This document shows positions 1-11,162 of a stretch of 64,000 nt of DNA, one piece after another. Each line of letters begins with the position of its first letter. Within the stretch, counting starts at the first letter, position 1. The notes beneath the pieces were generated by a model. The model saw only the letters and a program-made list of their open reading frames with translations. It did no database searches and was not told the origin of the DNA. The stretch spans positions 49,641,587 through 49,705,586 of the forward strand of contig OZ024824.1 in the NCBI GenBank assembly GCA_964016985.1, read 5' to 3'. This stretch comes from Anodontia alba (lineage: Eukaryota > Mollusca > Bivalvia > Lucinida > Lucinidae). The translations under genes and the position numbers were made by a program.

Positions 1-46
1 AATGTCAAAGCCTATGAGTGTGCTGTGAGGACCTTTTACTTTTGTG
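1..46 (+). CDS. Possible 3' part of a host exon, cut by the window edge
   Basis: The first 46 bases are open in frame 1 (NVKAYECAVRTFYFC plus one base) and run into GTAAGG, a good splice donor. The exon ends with one base of a split codon. The exon candidate at 20057 starts with two bases of a split codon, so the phases fit (G plus TG gives Val) across an intron of about 20 kb filled with transposons. I do not recognise the protein. A 46-base open frame can occur by chance, so support rests only on the donor and the phase match. Confidence 0.25.
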
Positions 47-414
47 GTAAGGTACTGCACATAAACATGCATGCAAATGACAATTTAACAAGTTTTTATT
101 AAATTTTAAGCAGTAAAAGGATACCATTTTATCTTTCTGGGTGATGGGACCAGTGTTTGCCTTTCATCTGATAGCTTTCGAGTATAATCGATAATCAATC
201 GAAACCTCCTGTCCGATTATTTTCGATGATCGATTATAAAAAATCCCATAATCGGACAACACTAGTTGCTTCCATTTTTAATGAAATGTGTGCGTTTTGT
301 GTGTTTTTTGTTTTTTTTTTTCCATGTGCTGCATTGTCATAAAATGTGTGCACTATTTGTTCTTTCAAAGCTTTGCATTGTCATGAAATGTGCATTATTT
401 GAGTCAGCAGGTGG
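47..414. other. No gene seen; probable intron or intergenic DNA
   Basis: Low-complexity AT-rich sequence. Around 180-262 there are repeated ATCGAT / CGATTAT words that can pair with each other in both orientations. No coding signal was recognised. Confidence 0.4.
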
Positions 415-446
415 GATCATCATCATCATCATCAACAAATTTTTGA

Positions 447-3400
447 TTAACGTACAGGTACAGGGGCAACATCCATATCAGTGGGCCCCCTTCCAGGTAG
501 CTGGCTTGTTGCACATATGGTAGTTCTCACACCAGATCTCCAGGTATGTCTATCATGAGGGTCGATAACCAAGAGCTTCCACTCTCTGCAATCCCTCTCT
601 GTCAGCTTCTTCCATGCCATCTTTGGTCTCCCAGGCCCACGCTTTCCATCAACCTGTAGGTCAAAGGCTGTCTTGACTGCACAATTGGAGCATTCCACAT
701 GTCCATACCAGTGGAGCCTTCTCTCCTTCAGAATGAGGTCCAGATCCTGAATGCCAAGCCACGCAAATCATTGGATCTGGTGGTGACAATGTCTTGCAGC
801 TTGACATTGCAGATCTGTCTGATCATTGCCCTGTCATTTCTCTGCAGACATTGGAGGTTTGGCTTTGTCAATGGCCAAGTCTCACTGGCATAGAGCATTG
901 CGCTCCGCGCACAAGAGCTGTACACGCGGCCTCATGTCTTGAAAGAGGTGGCGGGAAGAGAGAACTGGTAGCAGCTCCTTGAGCTTCTTCCAGGCGGTTT
1001 TCACACGTGTTGTGGTTGAAAGTTCACAGCCACCAGCTGTTGAGAGCATGTCTCCTAGGTAGCAAAAGGAAGTTACTACCTCCAGCTTGCCACTGTCCAA
1101 CTGGAGACCAGGAGGTCACGGGTTCAACCCCTGCTGAGGTCGGCAACATTCTTTCGTAGAGATTGATCACAAAATATTTTCTACGGCCATTCTCTCCCTT
1201 CGGTTGAAGGACAGTTGTCAGTTTCTGGTGAAAGAATGTGCAGAGTACTGGTTAACCGCTTAGAGGACTAATACTGCCCAGTAAACATGAGGTTAGATAA
1301 ACTGACCGCGCTTGACATGACCCCATTGGGTTGACTGGGCCCTAAAACCTCAACACAAACAAAACCTCCAGCTTGTCAGGTCTGACTTCCCTCTGTGGTC
1401 TGCCATCCAAGGGGTGTGCAGTTCCCTTGCACCATGTACATCTGTAATCAGGGTCCTTTGTCAAGCGCTTGAGCCCACTGCATTTCTTGTGCACCCAGTA
1501 CTTGCAGCCGTTGCAGAAGATGCTGTTGCTGCCCACTCCAGTGCGACAGATGGCACATGGAAACTCACCTGAACTCTGCAAGAGGTCCAGACCAGTACCA
1601 CAGATCATGATCTTTATCTTTCCTGCATTGTTTCTCAGCCCTTTCTCCTCCATTGCTTCTTTCCAAGTCAAGAGCCTCCTGACATATTCCTCGAGCGATT
1701 CAGCGATGATAACAAGGTCATTGACATAGAGGTCCTCCCAGGGGACCCCAGAGCGGAACTCGCGTGACCAGGCTTAAAGCACAATGGTGAAGAGCAGAGG
1801 GCTGAGTACCAAGGCTTGGTGAACACCGACCTTCACTTCAAACTCTTCACTGTACCACTCCCCAATACGGACACGGCTTCGGGCATTGGCATACATCCTC
1901 TGCATCAGTCGCACAATCCACTCCTCCACACCAAGTTACCTCAGCGCCCACCAGATGACCTTCCTAGGCACTCGATCAAACACCTTCTCCAAGTCTACGA
2001 AAGCCATGTAGTCTCTTGTTGGCACCTAGATACTTCTCTTGCAGCTGCCGGACAACAAAGACTGCGTCTGTTGTGCCTCTGCCTAGGACGAAGCCAAGCT
2101 GAGAATCGTCAATTGACACCAACTGTCTGATGAGGCTCTCCACAATCCTCTCCAGGACTTTCATGACCTGCGCTGTCAGCTTGAGACAGCGGTAGTTTCC
2201 CTTTTCCAATGCATCCCCCTTACCCTTGTAGAGGCAGACAATGAAACTCTGCTCCCAGTCAGAGGGGTACCTTGCCATCGCGAATGATTGCAGCCTCGAG
2301 GTCATGGATCATGGAGGCGCCCATGTCAACGGCTGCTCGTATCATCTCCAACACTATGCCTGATGGGCCTGGTGCTTTGCCCGCCTTCATCTGAGAGATA
2401 GCCTTCTTAACCATATCAATGGTGATTGGGTTGAGTGGGCCTTCCACTGGTGATTCGTTAGACAGGTGGTCTGGGTCCCAGTCAAACTCAACATTGAGAA
2501 GCCTTTGGTAGTGCTCTAACCAGGCCTTCTGCTTGGAGTCTTTGCTCATTGACATCTCCTTTGCATCATTCTTCACTGGTTTGTCACCAACATCAGCATT
2601 CTCTCTTCTAAACTGGTTAGCAAAGCCGCTGACTTCTGAAGACGTGGGGTCAATATTCTCGTAGACCTTCTTGTCGGCTTCTTGACAAGCATGGTGCACT
2701 GCATGTCTGGAAATGCGTTTGGCTGCATCGTATGATGCCCTAGTGCCTTTACCAGTCTTCCAGGCCTTGAAAGCTTTCCGCTTGGCAGCAATGACCTTTT
2801 CCATGTGCTCATTCCACCACCAGGTTTCACGATGCCGATGGTTGGGCTGAGTTGTGCCACACACCTCCTCAGTTGTCTTGAGCAGGCCAGTTGATGTTGT
2901 TCCAGATATCCTCTGTGGCAGCATCAGCTAAACCTGCACTCACATGCGAGTTGAAGACCTCCTGGAAATGATTGCTTGTCTGAGGGTCTTTAAGCTTCCA
3001 AAATTTAAGGCGAGGTGTGAGTTTGTGCTTGGATTTTGGTGGCACATCAATCCTCATGTCGCATACAAGAAACTGATGTTGCAGAGCTACTTCCTCGCCA
3101 GGGATCACTTTTACATCTGTGACAAGTTTATGCTTGGTCCTACGGAAAAGGATGATGTTTATCTGTGTGACTACGTATCCCTACTTGTACGTGATGAGAT
3201 GGCTGTCACGTTTCTTGAAACATGTGTGCCCAAGAAGCAGGTTGAATGCTAGGGCATACTCTAGGGTTCTCTCACCCTAAACATCTGGTTCCGGCCTGCC
3301 ATACCCCATCACCATGCACTTCCCTGTATCCAGTGCCTGCACAGCCTACATGGCCATTCCAATCTCCACATGGAATCAGAAATTTGGATCCTGGGATCCT

Positions 3401-3511
3401 GGCAGTCACAGCACGCAGCTGATCAAAGAAAAGGTCCTTAACCTCATCACTTAGACCACTCTGTGGGGCATACACAGACAGGGAGGCAACTGTGAAAGAG
3501 GGCAGCCTCAC
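447..3511 (-). pseudogene. LINE endonuclease/reverse transcriptase ORF, broken
   Basis: The endonuclease end shows VYAPQSGLSDEV and IPCGDWNGHVG (3511-3272), typical of the exonuclease/endonuclease/phosphatase fold. The reverse transcriptase is recognisable from GNYRCLKLTAQVMKVLERIV and GRGTTDAVFVVRQLQEKYL (2305-1976). After that the frame shifts near 2000-1980. Past the shift, motif A and the GVHQ..VLSPLLF region can be read. The catalytic YADD position reads YVND (1728-1717), so the second metal-binding Asp pair is lost. A cysteine-rich segment CAICRTGVGSNSIFCNGC..HKKC follows, then the KLEVVTSFCYLGDML region (1100-882) and a tail RGPGRPKMAWKKLTERDCREW (698-447). Frameshifts, stops and the inserted SINE make it non-functional. 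Confidence 0.85.
1090..1363 (+). mobile_element. tRNA-derived SINE, 5'-truncated, inserted in the LINE
   Basis: It starts near the tRNA B box (GGTTCAACCCC; the A-box part is lost) and ends in GGTTGACTGGGC then AAACCTCAACACAAAC. The 12-base sequence ACCTCCAGCTTG flanks it on both sides (1078-1089 and 1364-1375) as a perfect target-site duplication. Joining the flanks restores the LINE reading frame. Full-length relatives lie at 19382, 57573, 62135 and 63300. Confidence 0.92.
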
Positions 3512-3540
3512 ATTCCCACACTCATATTGAGTGTCACAGC

Positions 3541-3959
3541 TGGATGCAGTTTTAGGTCATATCCAGGACTCAAATGGTACTTATTGCATATGCGAACAGC
3601 AAAGGCTCAGGTGCGCCTGTGCATCCATGCAGTCTGACCAGAGCCTTTGCACATATATAGTATACAATGTAGAACTAGATGAAGGTTTATACCAAGAACA
3701 AGACATCTAACTCCACCAGATGGCTTAGCATGCAATGCGCATTTGAAGAATGACTTTACGGAGGACGAAAAGTACGGTTATCTCATGTCACAGCCGACAA
3801 CAGCTCATTTGTTCTTATTTTACATGTGCTGCATTATTGGAATAAAATCATGGTTGTGTTGCTTCCTTTTGTAACAAATCCATTATTCAAGACACAGTTT
3901 ATTTTCTCTTTATACAGTTATGGTAAACACAAAGCAAACATAATTATGTGCTTATAAAT
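3541..3959. other. No gene seen
   Basis: Sequence between the truncated LINE and the minus-strand DIRS element. The first 150 bases could be eroded LINE endonuclease, but I cannot show it. The rest is AT-rich with no recognised feature. Confidence 0.4.
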
Positions 3960-4300
3960 ATGAAGTTTTCAAAAGTAAAACATATTTTAACAAGCAATAC
4001 TTAACCTATAGATAATGTGCTATATTCTATTCTGCCCATACCTTCCACAGAAAAAACGACAGGAATGTCGTCCCATACAGTCTTAATCCAAAAATCCCCT
4101 AGGCAGTCACCTGTGACATCACTCCTGCTCTTTTGATCACGTGTCAGTTTCTTTGATGTAGAGCCCTAAACGGTTAGAGCTAAGCGGGGATAGGGAGGTG
4201 GGACTATTTTATCTATAGGTTAAGTATTGCTTGTTAAAATATGTTTTACTTTTGAAAACTTCATTTTAACTGCACAATACATAACCTATAGATAATGTGC
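3960..4300 (-). repeat. DIRS B terminal repeat and internal complementary region
   Basis: On the plus strand, 3960-4150 is the inverted terminal repeat, with ACCTATAGATAATGTGC, the CGACAGGAATGTCG hairpin and TGATCACGTGTCAG. Then 4211-4300 is the internal complementary region: a copy of the right end (ATCTATAGGTTAAGTATTGC to CTTCAT) joined to a copy of the left end (AACTGCACAATACATAACC). This end-to-end arrangement is the hallmark of DIRS1-like elements and is thought to template circle closure. Confidence 0.88.
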
Positions 4301-4510
4301 TAGAATTAGCCTAAAAAGGTGGGAGGTAGCTCCCAATTCTAACACAAAAAACAAGTAGATCCCACCACTTTTGGATTAAGGCTCTGGAAACTCCTAGAAT
4401 AAGCTCATTCTTGGTATAATTCCAAGAATAAGCTTATCCAATATACATATATTTAAGATATTAATTACCTTAACATATGCATAGTACTGTTTTGGAGGCT
4501 GTTAGTCTTC

Positions 4511-5596
4511 TTAGGCATCCAAGGCACTGTTGACTTGGCCCCCCACCACTTTTTGGGCCACCACAATTGGTCCCAAATCTTGTAGGTTTTGTAGTTGCTG
4601 AGACATATCCCTTAGATAGAACTTAGCAAAAGTAGAGGATTGATTCCATACTGCTGCTTTAAGAATCTCATTGAGCGGAACTTTATCAAAAAAGGCCCAA
4701 GAGGAAGATAGAGCCCTAACATCATGGGCTTTGATTTTTAAGAAGGGGAAGTCTTTACGGGTGAGTTTCCTGTAGGCAAGCTTAATAGTATAAGATATCC
4801 ATCTCGAGACAGAGGATTTAGAAATATTGTTTGCTTTTGATAGGTAGAAATTATCTAGTTCTATTTTGACGGTAAGATTTAGTGATTTTAAGATAGAATT
4901 TTAAAGCTCTAATCAGGCATAAAAGTCTATCTGGGTGTTCCCTATTAGATATACGAGCTAAATTAGGGATCACAATAGGATCTGGGCAAATGGATGGAAG
5001 TTGATTCTTAGCTAGAAACCCAGCTTGAACCATGAGAGATACAGATCCATCAGATTGATTAAATTTTGTGCTCTGAATCCATTGCCAAGGCATGAATTTC
5101 GCTACATCTCTTGGCTGTAGCTAAGGCTAGAAGAAAAGCTGTCTTAAGCGTTACATGAAGCTTAGAGGCCTTATGTAAAGGTTCATATGGGGCTTTCTGA
5201 AGACAGACTAAGACCCAAGATAAATCCCATTTAGGAGTAAGAGATCTTTGTACAGGGCGTTGTAATTCAAAAGATCTAATTAATTCTGACAAGACAGGGT
5301 TAGATCCGATTCTGTTACCAGTCTTAAATTTGAGAGTATTAGAAATCATAGACCTGTATCCCTTAATAGTACTAATTTGATACTTTTTCTCAGAGAAAAG
5401 GTAAATTAGGAAGTCGGCTATCACAGTAAGAGGGGCCGAGACCGGATTAACCTTCCTTCTATGACACCAACGGGCATAAACGATCCATTTCGCATCATAG
5501 ACTTTCTGAGTTGATGTTCGTCTTGATTTGGAGACAAAATCTGCAACGTTTTCCGAAATTTTTTTATCTCTAATTGATTGTTTGATAATTCCCAGG
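4511..5596 (-). pseudogene. DIRS B tyrosine recombinase, frameshifted
   Basis: This would be the integrase of the element, acting on a circular DNA intermediate in the nucleus. It begins around LGIIKQSIRDKK with no obvious ATG. The first catalytic Arg lies in ATAKRCSEIHAL, followed by a frameshift near 5090-5060. The HEVRAL box (H and second R) and the nucleophile Tyr in AKFYLRDMS come next, and the stop TAA is at 4513-4511. Its C-terminus continues with GPIVVAQKVVGG, which gives the proper end of the protein and shows that copy E is frameshifted there. Confidence 0.82.
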
Positions 5597-7452
5597 CGTG
5601 AAAGTTGAGAGCTGGGAGATTTTGATGTTGAAACTTTCCTTTTGCTTGTGTTAACAGATTTGGAAAAAGAGGAAGACGAACTGGAGCTGAGACTAGTAGA
5701 TGTAGCACTTCTGAGAACCATGTTTGTTGCGGCCAAAGAGGTGCTATAAGAAATATTCTGCACTGAGATTGTCGAATCTTGTCCAGGAGAGAAGAAATCA
5801 TTATTGTTGGAGGAAATGTGTAAGCATGGAGATAATTCCAGTTCATGAAGAATGCGTCTATCGCGAAAGCTTGATTGTCCAGAACTGGGGACACATAAAG
5901 TGGAAGCTTGTGATTGAAGCGTGTTGCAAACAGAGCCAGATTGGGATAGTTGAACATTTTGAAAATTGAATTCGCAATCGATTGATCCAATGCCCACTCT
6001 GTTTTGACTATTTTGTCTATTCTTGATAACCTGTCTGCCAAAACATTGAATTTGCCTGGGATATGACGAACCCTGATGATAATCTGATGTTTTAGGCACC
6101 AATGAAGTATCTGCCATACCTCTATGCATAGGTTGGGAGAATGTGTTCCCCCTTGCTTTATGAGACCACTGTTGTGTTGTCGGTAGCTATCATGACACAA
6201 GAATAATGAATTTATTTCCAAGCTTTTATCAGTGCAAAGCCAATGGCCATTATTTCTAACATGTTGATATGGAGCTGTGATTGGTCTTCTGACCAACGAC
6301 CATGAAAGGATAGACTCATCGGTTCGAGATGAGCCCCCCAACCGTAATGACTGGCATCCGTATAAAGGAAAATTTTGGGGTCTGGAGGGTGAATGGGCAT
6401 CCCTTGAAAGAAACGATTGGTGTTCATCCACCATTTTAAATGGAATTTGATCATACTGTTGATCGTAACCTGATGATCTAGAGGAAGAATATGAGGTTTC
6501 CAGACCAATAACAGGCACATTTCTGGGCCTGGCAGAGGTCGTAAATGCAATCTGCCTAGAAGAATTAAGTTTGCTGCTGCACTGAGTTTGCCCAAAATAG
6601 AAAGGAAAGTTCGTGCCGAAACCAGAGTCTGAGAAAGGATTGTTTTGATGGTCAGAATAAGAGCTTTTACTCGATCCGCTGGAACTCTGACTATATTCTG
6701 CTGAGTTAGAAATTCCATACCTATAAATGTGAATTGTTGTGTTGGTATCAAATCTGACATCTTTAGATTTGGTATGAAGCCCAGATTCTTTACCATTTGA
6801 AGTGTATATTTTGTGTGAGCGATAAGTCGATTGTGCAACAGATCTCTTATTAGTCAATCATCTAGGTATGGGAATAGAGATACGGCACTGTGCGTAAATG
6901 TGCTGCTATTACATTCATAAGTTTCGTGAAAATCCACGGACTTAGGGACATTCCGAACGGTAAGGCCGTGAACTGAAATACCCGGTGGTCGTAAAGGAAC
7001 CGCAGATACTTCCTGGAAATTGGATGTATCGGAACGTGAAGATATGCATCCGTCAGATCTATGGAGACAGCCCAATCGCTGAACATTATCGATTGTCTTA
7101 CCGACTTGACTGTCTCCATTTTGAAATGCTGTTTGTGTATATAATGGTTTAATAAGGAAAGGTCTGTTACGGGACGTAACTTTCCATTTTTTTTGGGTAC
7201 TAGGAATGGCCGGGAGTAAAAACCGGGAGTCCCCGGATTCTGAACCCTTTCCACTGCCCGTTTCTTGAGAAGCTCCGCGATTTCTTCTCGCAATAACGGG
7301 GAGGAAGATTGACTCAAATTTATCAGAATAACCGATAAGGGAGGAACTGATTTGAATGGGATCTTGAACCCGTTTCGGACGATAGAGAGGACCCACTTGT
7401 TGTCTGTCAGTTCTTCCCATTGTTCCACAAAATGGGCCAACCTTCCTCCCAC
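5421..7452 (-). pseudogene. DIRS B reverse transcriptase/RNase H, frameshifted
   Basis: The first section (7452-6862) holds VGGRLAHFVEQWEELTDNKW, FLVPKKNGKLRPVTDLSLLN, motif A SIDLTDAYLHVP and LPFGMSLSPWIF. A frameshift falls near 6860, at the catalytic YLDD region. The next section (6838-6212) holds GMEFLTQQ and the RNase H start YTDASHYGWGAHL. The third frame gives HIPGKFNVLADRLSR and LFATRFNHKLPLYVSP, then IAPLWPQQTWF. It overlaps the recombinase at its 3' end, as in copy E. At least two frameshifts make it non-functional. Confidence 0.85.
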
Positions 7453-7499
7453 TGGAATGTCTGGGCCTGGCAGGACTGGCAGTGGAAAGGGTTGGATCA

Positions 7500-7945
7500 G
7501 AATTTTGTGGAAGATGAGGCTTGCTTAGAGGAGGGGAACTGCTTTTGATTCCCGCTTCTCTTCTATTCTCTTTTCTATTTAATGGATATTAATTTGTTTG
7601 ACCTTTAGGCCTGAACGATGGTGATTGTTGAGGCCTAGAAGGTTTAGGCAGCTGCTTCGGCCTCTTAAAAGCCGGAGGAGCCGGTATGTCAATTTCTGTT
7701 GATGTTGCATTGTGGAAGCAACTGAGGAAGTTGCCAAGAACTTTTGTTGCTGAGCCTCAAAATTGGTCTTGGCAACTTCCCTAATTTTATTAGCAAACAG
7801 AGTCTTGGAGTTTATCGGAGAATTCCGCAACTCGTGGTTGGAATTCTCCAATAGGATTTTTGATATGTCTAGTAGCGCAAGCGTCTAGCTTGGAGAATTT
7901 CCGTAGCCAAAATAATAGAAACATTGCAGTTAACAGGCATGTTAT
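7500..7945 (-). pseudogene. DIRS B gag-like protein, C-terminal fragment
   Basis: NSNHELRNSPINSKTLFANKIREVA and NFEAQQQKFLA match the C-terminal third of gag in copies D and E. The match continues upstream to about 7945 at the nucleotide level with a stop and indels, then ends. Only this fragment remains; the basic Ser/Arg-rich domain and zinc-binding N-terminus are absent. Confidence 0.8.
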
Positions 7946-8313
7946 CATAATGTACATTAAGCTTTTTTTGTGAATGAAACGGGGCACAAATATGTCATTG
8001 CTGTTATAGTAATAGGTAGACACAACTGTTAAATTTCACCAATTACCATTGCTCACTGTATTAGACTTATGCACAGACGTATCTGCTACCTAAATAAGCC
8101 ATCCATTCCAGCTCTGGCCCACATTAGTCTCAATCATTGAACAGATTGGAGGACACTGTCTCATCTATATAAAATTGTGCCTATTATATAGATTTTTGAT
8201 CTAAACAATGAAGTTTCCAAATATAATTTACAGTTGATTACAGATATTTTGGACCATGGTCATGGCATGTTTTAGGTACGTGGTCTAATGAAACACAGAC
8301 AAAACATTTTGTG
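7946..8313. other. No gene seen
   Basis: Flank of the truncated DIRS element, AT-rich. No mobile element or coding signal was recognised. Confidence 0.4.
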
Positions 8314-8371
8314 TGGCCGAGTTGGTTAGGGGCCGAGTTTGTCAGGGGCTGAGTTTGTTGGGGGCCGAGAT
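8314..8371 (+). repeat. Short GGGGCCGAGTT minisatellite
   Basis: Four imperfect units of about 18 bases built on GGGGCCGAGTTTGTCAG. It is unusually GC-rich for its surroundings. Confidence 0.75.
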
Positions 8372-9280
8372 GTCCCAGAATCCATTTGTTCATTTGGTTT
8401 CAAAAGATTTCAGGAATGTTGCTCAAAAGTAAATTGCTTATAATAATTATTCTTTGCAGAATGAAAGAGAAAAAGAGCGAAAAAGAAAAGTTAAATTAAT
8501 TAAAAAAAAAAAAAATATGGAAAATAGACAGTGTGCGCTGACAGCGTCTTTTGAGGTCTTACAAATATTCATCATCCTTTAACCCTTTTGTAGTTTTCCA
8601 TATTTCTGCTTCAATGTTATATCCACAGTTATAAAAAAAGTTTTTTAGGGCTTTAATATTCCTAAATAGGGGTTTATCTATTATAATTTTGAGATTAATG
8701 TCCTTTGCTCTGCTGTAGTACCAGTTTCGATGTTCTATTTTGATAGGAACCTCGATTTTTATTCATAATAGGGGTTACTTTTTGTTTTATGTTTTTGCCA
8801 TAGAAACCCCCTTTTGTAAAATTTTAAAGGAGTTTGAAGGAAACACTATATCTTCAGAAGATTAACTGAATTTACTGACAAGAGATATTTAAGGTGACAA
8901 GAAGCTTTCTTGTATTTTCTTCGAGTAAATTATTGTTTAAAAGTATGTTTTAAATGCTTTTCTTGCCTAAGAAACCTATTTTGTCTTGAAATAGAAAGGA
9001 TTTTGGAAGGAAAAGGGAACACTTTTTCTTCAGAAGCTTATCCACATTTACCAACAATAGGTGGTGACAAGACACTTTTTTGCTATTTTCTTGTGTATAT
9101 CAATGTTCAAAAGTATGTTTTTGATAATTTTCTTATCTATGACATTTAATGGAAGTTTGTAGGAAGAAGACAACATTATCACTACAGAAAATTAACCACA
9201 TTTACCAACAAAAGATTTAACGGGCTAATGGCATATGCGGTTTGAGCTATCACAGACATGGGTTGGCAAGAAGTTTTTTT
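8372..9280 (+). repeat. AT-rich spacer with three diverged ~170-bp tandem units
   Basis: From about 8822 to 9225 three diverged units share AGGAA..AACACT, TCTTCAGAAG, CACATTTACCAACAA and CAAAAGTATGTTTT. The part before 8822 is AT-rich with a poly-A run near 8500. No gene was seen. Confidence 0.55.
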
Positions 9281-9727
9281 AGCTCACCTGAGCAAGGCTC
9301 AAGATGAGCTATTGTGATCACTTGCCATCCGTCGTTGTCAGTCTGTCGTCCGTCCATCGTCCATCTGTCCACACCTTTGAATGACTTCTCCTCTGTAACC
9401 CCTGGGCCAATTTTCTTCAAACTTTATGTAGAGCCTTGTGTTAAAGGGGGATTGAAAATTTATACAAATGGTCATGGTCCGTTAATCAAGATGGCTGCCA
9501 TGCCCATATACGGTAAAAAAAACACTTAAAAATCTTCTTTTCCAGAACCAAGAAGGCTTCACGGCAAAGAAGGCAAAGTTTGTTCCAACAGCTGAGACAG
9601 CATGCAACTTTGAATGCTGTCTCCATTTTATTGAGACACTTCATAAGCAGTAATGAAGTTTGCAACACTGCTTATGCCCTCTAGCGTATACATGAGCAGA
9701 ACTCCTTTTTCAAAGATACAACTCCAA
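9281..9727 (+). mobile_element. AGCTCACC-family element, 5' end
   Basis: It opens with a foldback (AGCTCACCTGAGC, short loop, GCTCAAGATGAGCT, 9281-9312). Then come ATTGTGATCACTTGCCATCCG and pyrimidine-rich GTCCGTC repeats, the same order as the copies at 10074 and 32145. Body units contain AAGATGGCTGCCATG. It probably belongs to a non-coding, Helitron-like family common in molluscs. The 3' end was not found here. Confidence 0.6.
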
Positions 9728-10073
9728 TGACACTGACCGGGGTCCCCTCTGGGTATGCCCCACCCCCTCCAGTTCATATAAGGCTTAATAGCTCGAAAAC
9801 CATTCAGAACCACACCCCTAAACCATCTATACTGTTTTTCCTAATGATAAGACGCATTCAGTGCACTGACCGGGGGTCCCCCGTGGGGCATCCCCCACCC
9901 ATACCCATTCACTTCATAAAAAGCATATCTCAGAAACCGTTCAGATCCCCACCCCTAACAATATACTTGTTTCTTATGATAAGACACATCCAATGACACC
10001 GACTAGGGGTCCCCTGGGGTAATGCCCCACCCTTCCAGTTCATCATTATAGTCATCATTATCATTGGATTTTT
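9728..10073 (+). repeat. ~132-bp tandem repeat, about 2.5 units
   Basis: Units start at about 9728, 9860 and 9993 with TGACACTGACCGGGGTCCCC and a C-rich GCCCCACCC block. Each continues with CATATAAGGCTTA/CATATCTCAGAAACC and CTTATGATAAGAC. No coding signal was seen. Confidence 0.75.
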
Positions 10074-10586
10074 AGCTCACTGAGCACGAAGTGCTCAAGG
10101 TGAGCTATTGTGATCAGTCAATGTCCATTGTGCGTCGTGTGGCATCAACAATTGCTTTAAAAGTCTACTCCTCCTACACCTCTGGGCCAATTGATTCGAA
10201 ACAGGCAGGAAGCATCAGGGTGACTTGTAGATCAAAAATAGCTATAATCGTCCCGATCAGAAATCCAAGATGGCCGCCATCTTGAAAATCTATTTTTTGC
10301 CTCTTCTCCTGAACCGAAAAGGCAATTGACTCGAAACTTGGTAGGAAGCATCGGGGTGACTTGTAGATAAAAAATAGCTAAAATTGTTCTGATTGGAAAT
10401 CCAAGATGGCTGCCATGGCGGCCATCTTGAAAATCAATTTTTCGCTTCTTCCCCTGAACCAAAAGGCTTATTGACTTGAAACTTGATAGGAAGCATCGGG
10501 GTGACTTGTAGATCAAAAATAGCTAAAATCGTTTCTGTCGGAAATCCAAGATGGTGGCCATGGTGGCCATCTTGAAAATCAATTTT
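10074..10586 (+). mobile_element. AGCTCACC-family element, second copy, interrupted by DIRS A
   Basis: The foldback AGCTCACTGAGCAC-gaa-GTGCTCAAGGTGAGCT (10074-10106) is followed by GATCAGTCAATGTCC. Three tandem units of about 138 bases then contain CAATTGACTCGAAACTTGG, GGGTGACTTGTAGATC and AAGATGGCCGCCATCTTGAAA. The third unit is cut at AATTTT by the left end of DIRS A. No continuation of this family was identified on the far side. Confidence 0.72.
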
Positions 10587-11162
10587 AACTGCACAATACA
10601 TTAACCTATAGATAATGTGCTATTCTATTCTGTATTTCACACCTTCAACAGAAAAAACGACAGTTTGGTCGCCTTAAAGAGTCTTAATCCAGAAGGTCCT
10701 TTAGGCAGTTACCTGTGTAACTCTTCCCACTCTTTTAATCACATGTTAGTTTCTTTTCTTTGGAACAAAGAAAATAAACAGGATTTTTTACTGGGTGATA
10801 AAAGATCTAAATTTCTTTCTTTTTCTCTGGTCTATTTCTTAGTTCCTGTTTTTTTTTTGTTCCTTTCTCATTCCTTTTCACGGAAAATCTTATTACTTTT
10901 ATTAAATCGATTTTCAATATTTTTTATTGTTTTTAATTGTTTTTTATTGTTGATTGTTGTATTGCGTCATGCATTTTCGCGATTCCTGTATTTATTGACA
11001 CAACTCTCGTGTTCGTTCCAGAAGTCGTGCATACCGATTCAAATATGTTACTTGTTCTGTTTGTTCCAGGTTATTTATTGACGAGATCTGTAATAACTGG
11101 ACTAGTATTGGTACCTGCATAAGATTTCTGTGGTGAAGAAGCTGATTAGTAAAGAATACGTC

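Larger units (their letters stand above)
415..3540 (-). mobile_element. Degenerate LINE (non-LTR retrotransposon), 5'-truncated
   Basis: A minus-strand LINE. In coding order it has the end of an apurinic-type endonuclease (about 3511-3272), a linker, a reverse transcriptase (about 2924-1680), a Cys/His-rich C-terminal region (about 1580-1430) and a conserved tail ending near 447. The 3' end is a short run of ATG/GAT units (about 418-442), a microsatellite tail like those of several LINE clades. The 5' end is lost inside the endonuclease. A SINE splits the C-terminal part at 1090-1363. The type resembles widespread invertebrate elements often annotated as jockey-like endonuclease/reverse transcriptase. 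I do not assign a clade. Confidence 0.85.
3960..7945 (-). mobile_element. DIRS-type retrotransposon copy B, 5'-truncated
   Basis: A minus-strand tyrosine-recombinase retrotransposon. In coding order it has the gag 3' end (about 7945-7500), reverse transcriptase/RNase H (7452-5421), tyrosine recombinase (about 5596-4511), internal complementary region (4300-4211) and terminal repeat (about 4150-3960). Copy E at 45395-51558 is the guide: layout and motifs match throughout. The 5' third, including the left terminal repeat, gag N-terminus and the Pro/Thr/Ser/Gln repeat, is missing. Homology to gag ends abruptly near 7945. Several frameshifts are present. Confidence 0.9.

Noticed and set aside
10617..11081. 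154-codon Phe/Leu/Ser-rich frame at the DIRS A left end
   Set aside because: It arises from T-rich terminal sequence. C, E and F do not keep it at the same place.
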